37,086 nucleotides of DNA from a virus, in IMG/VR virus record IMGVR_UViG_3300032182_000533, positions 1 through 37,086 of that record; one strand, 5' to 3'. Shown piece by piece: positions 37,068-37,086 of this stretch. Below the pieces are notes generated by a model that was not told the DNA's origin, did no database searches, and saw only the letters and a program-made list of their open reading frames with translations. Every line of letters begins with the position of its first letter. The stretch's first letter is position 1. A program made the translations under genes and the position numbers.

Positions 37068-37072
37068 CTCCT
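37068..37072 (-). promoter_or_regulatory. Shine-Dalgarno site of the 94-residue gene
   Basis: AGGAG on the minus strand, four bases before the ATG at 37063. It is the strongest ribosome binding site in the window. Confidence 0.65.
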
Positions 37073-37086
37073 GATTTTGTTAAAAT

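Noticed and set aside
1-37086. tRNA genes, CRISPR arrays, insertion sequences, auxiliary metabolic genes
   Set aside because: I looked through the intergenic gaps and gene products and saw none; gaps are all under 50 bases and all recognisable products are structural or packaging proteins.

Overview
The window looks like part of the late structural module of a T4-like marine myovirus, most likely a cyanophage of Prochlorococcus or Synechococcus. The evidence is an AT-rich sequence in which every gene I can support is read from the minus strand. These genes nearly abut and occupy over 99% of the bases. Several products align by eye with T4 baseplate, neck and packaging proteins remembered from the family: gp25, gp6, gp7, gp8, gp13, gp14, gp15 and gp16, in T4 order where both have them. 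The host is inferred from the style of the giant proteins; no host gene or auxiliary metabolic gene is present. A pelagiphage is a less likely alternative.

Layout in the direction of transcription (right to left): a 94-residue unknown protein (37063-36779); baseplate wedge gp25 (36731-36330); wedge gp6 (36329-34434); a 3649-residue protein whose N-terminus resembles the C-terminal part of T4 gp7 (34432-23483); a 2757-residue protein with two groups of seven FG-GAP-like blades (23463-15190); wedge gp8 (15145-13547); a 2830-residue DUF4815-type protein with a striking Arg/Trp tract (13535-5043); an 87-residue coiled-coil protein (5033-4770); neck proteins gp13 (4746-3928) and gp14 (3926-2451); tail completion protein gp15 (2450-1428); small terminase gp16 (1422-988); and the first 319 codons of a Cys-cluster acidic protein (957 to beyond the left edge).

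The first half builds the baseplate wedge and its periphery, and the second half builds the neck and starts DNA packaging. The three giant genes take about 75% of the window. The place where T4 keeps genes 9, 10, 11, 12 and wac (between 8 and 13) holds only the 2830-residue giant and an 87-residue protein. T4-type late promoter boxes (AATAAATA on the minus strand) lie just upstream of gp25, gp8 and gp13, which suggests three late transcription starts. There are no stretches over 300 bases without a gene, and I see no tRNA, CRISPR, insertion sequence or convincing terminator.

The most interesting material is inside the giants: the apparent redistribution of gp7 between two neighbouring proteins, the paired seven-blade arrays, the Arg/Trp tract, a YHYH domain, and small Gly-Tyr beta modules that recur in at least five different virion proteins, including an insertion in neck protein gp14.
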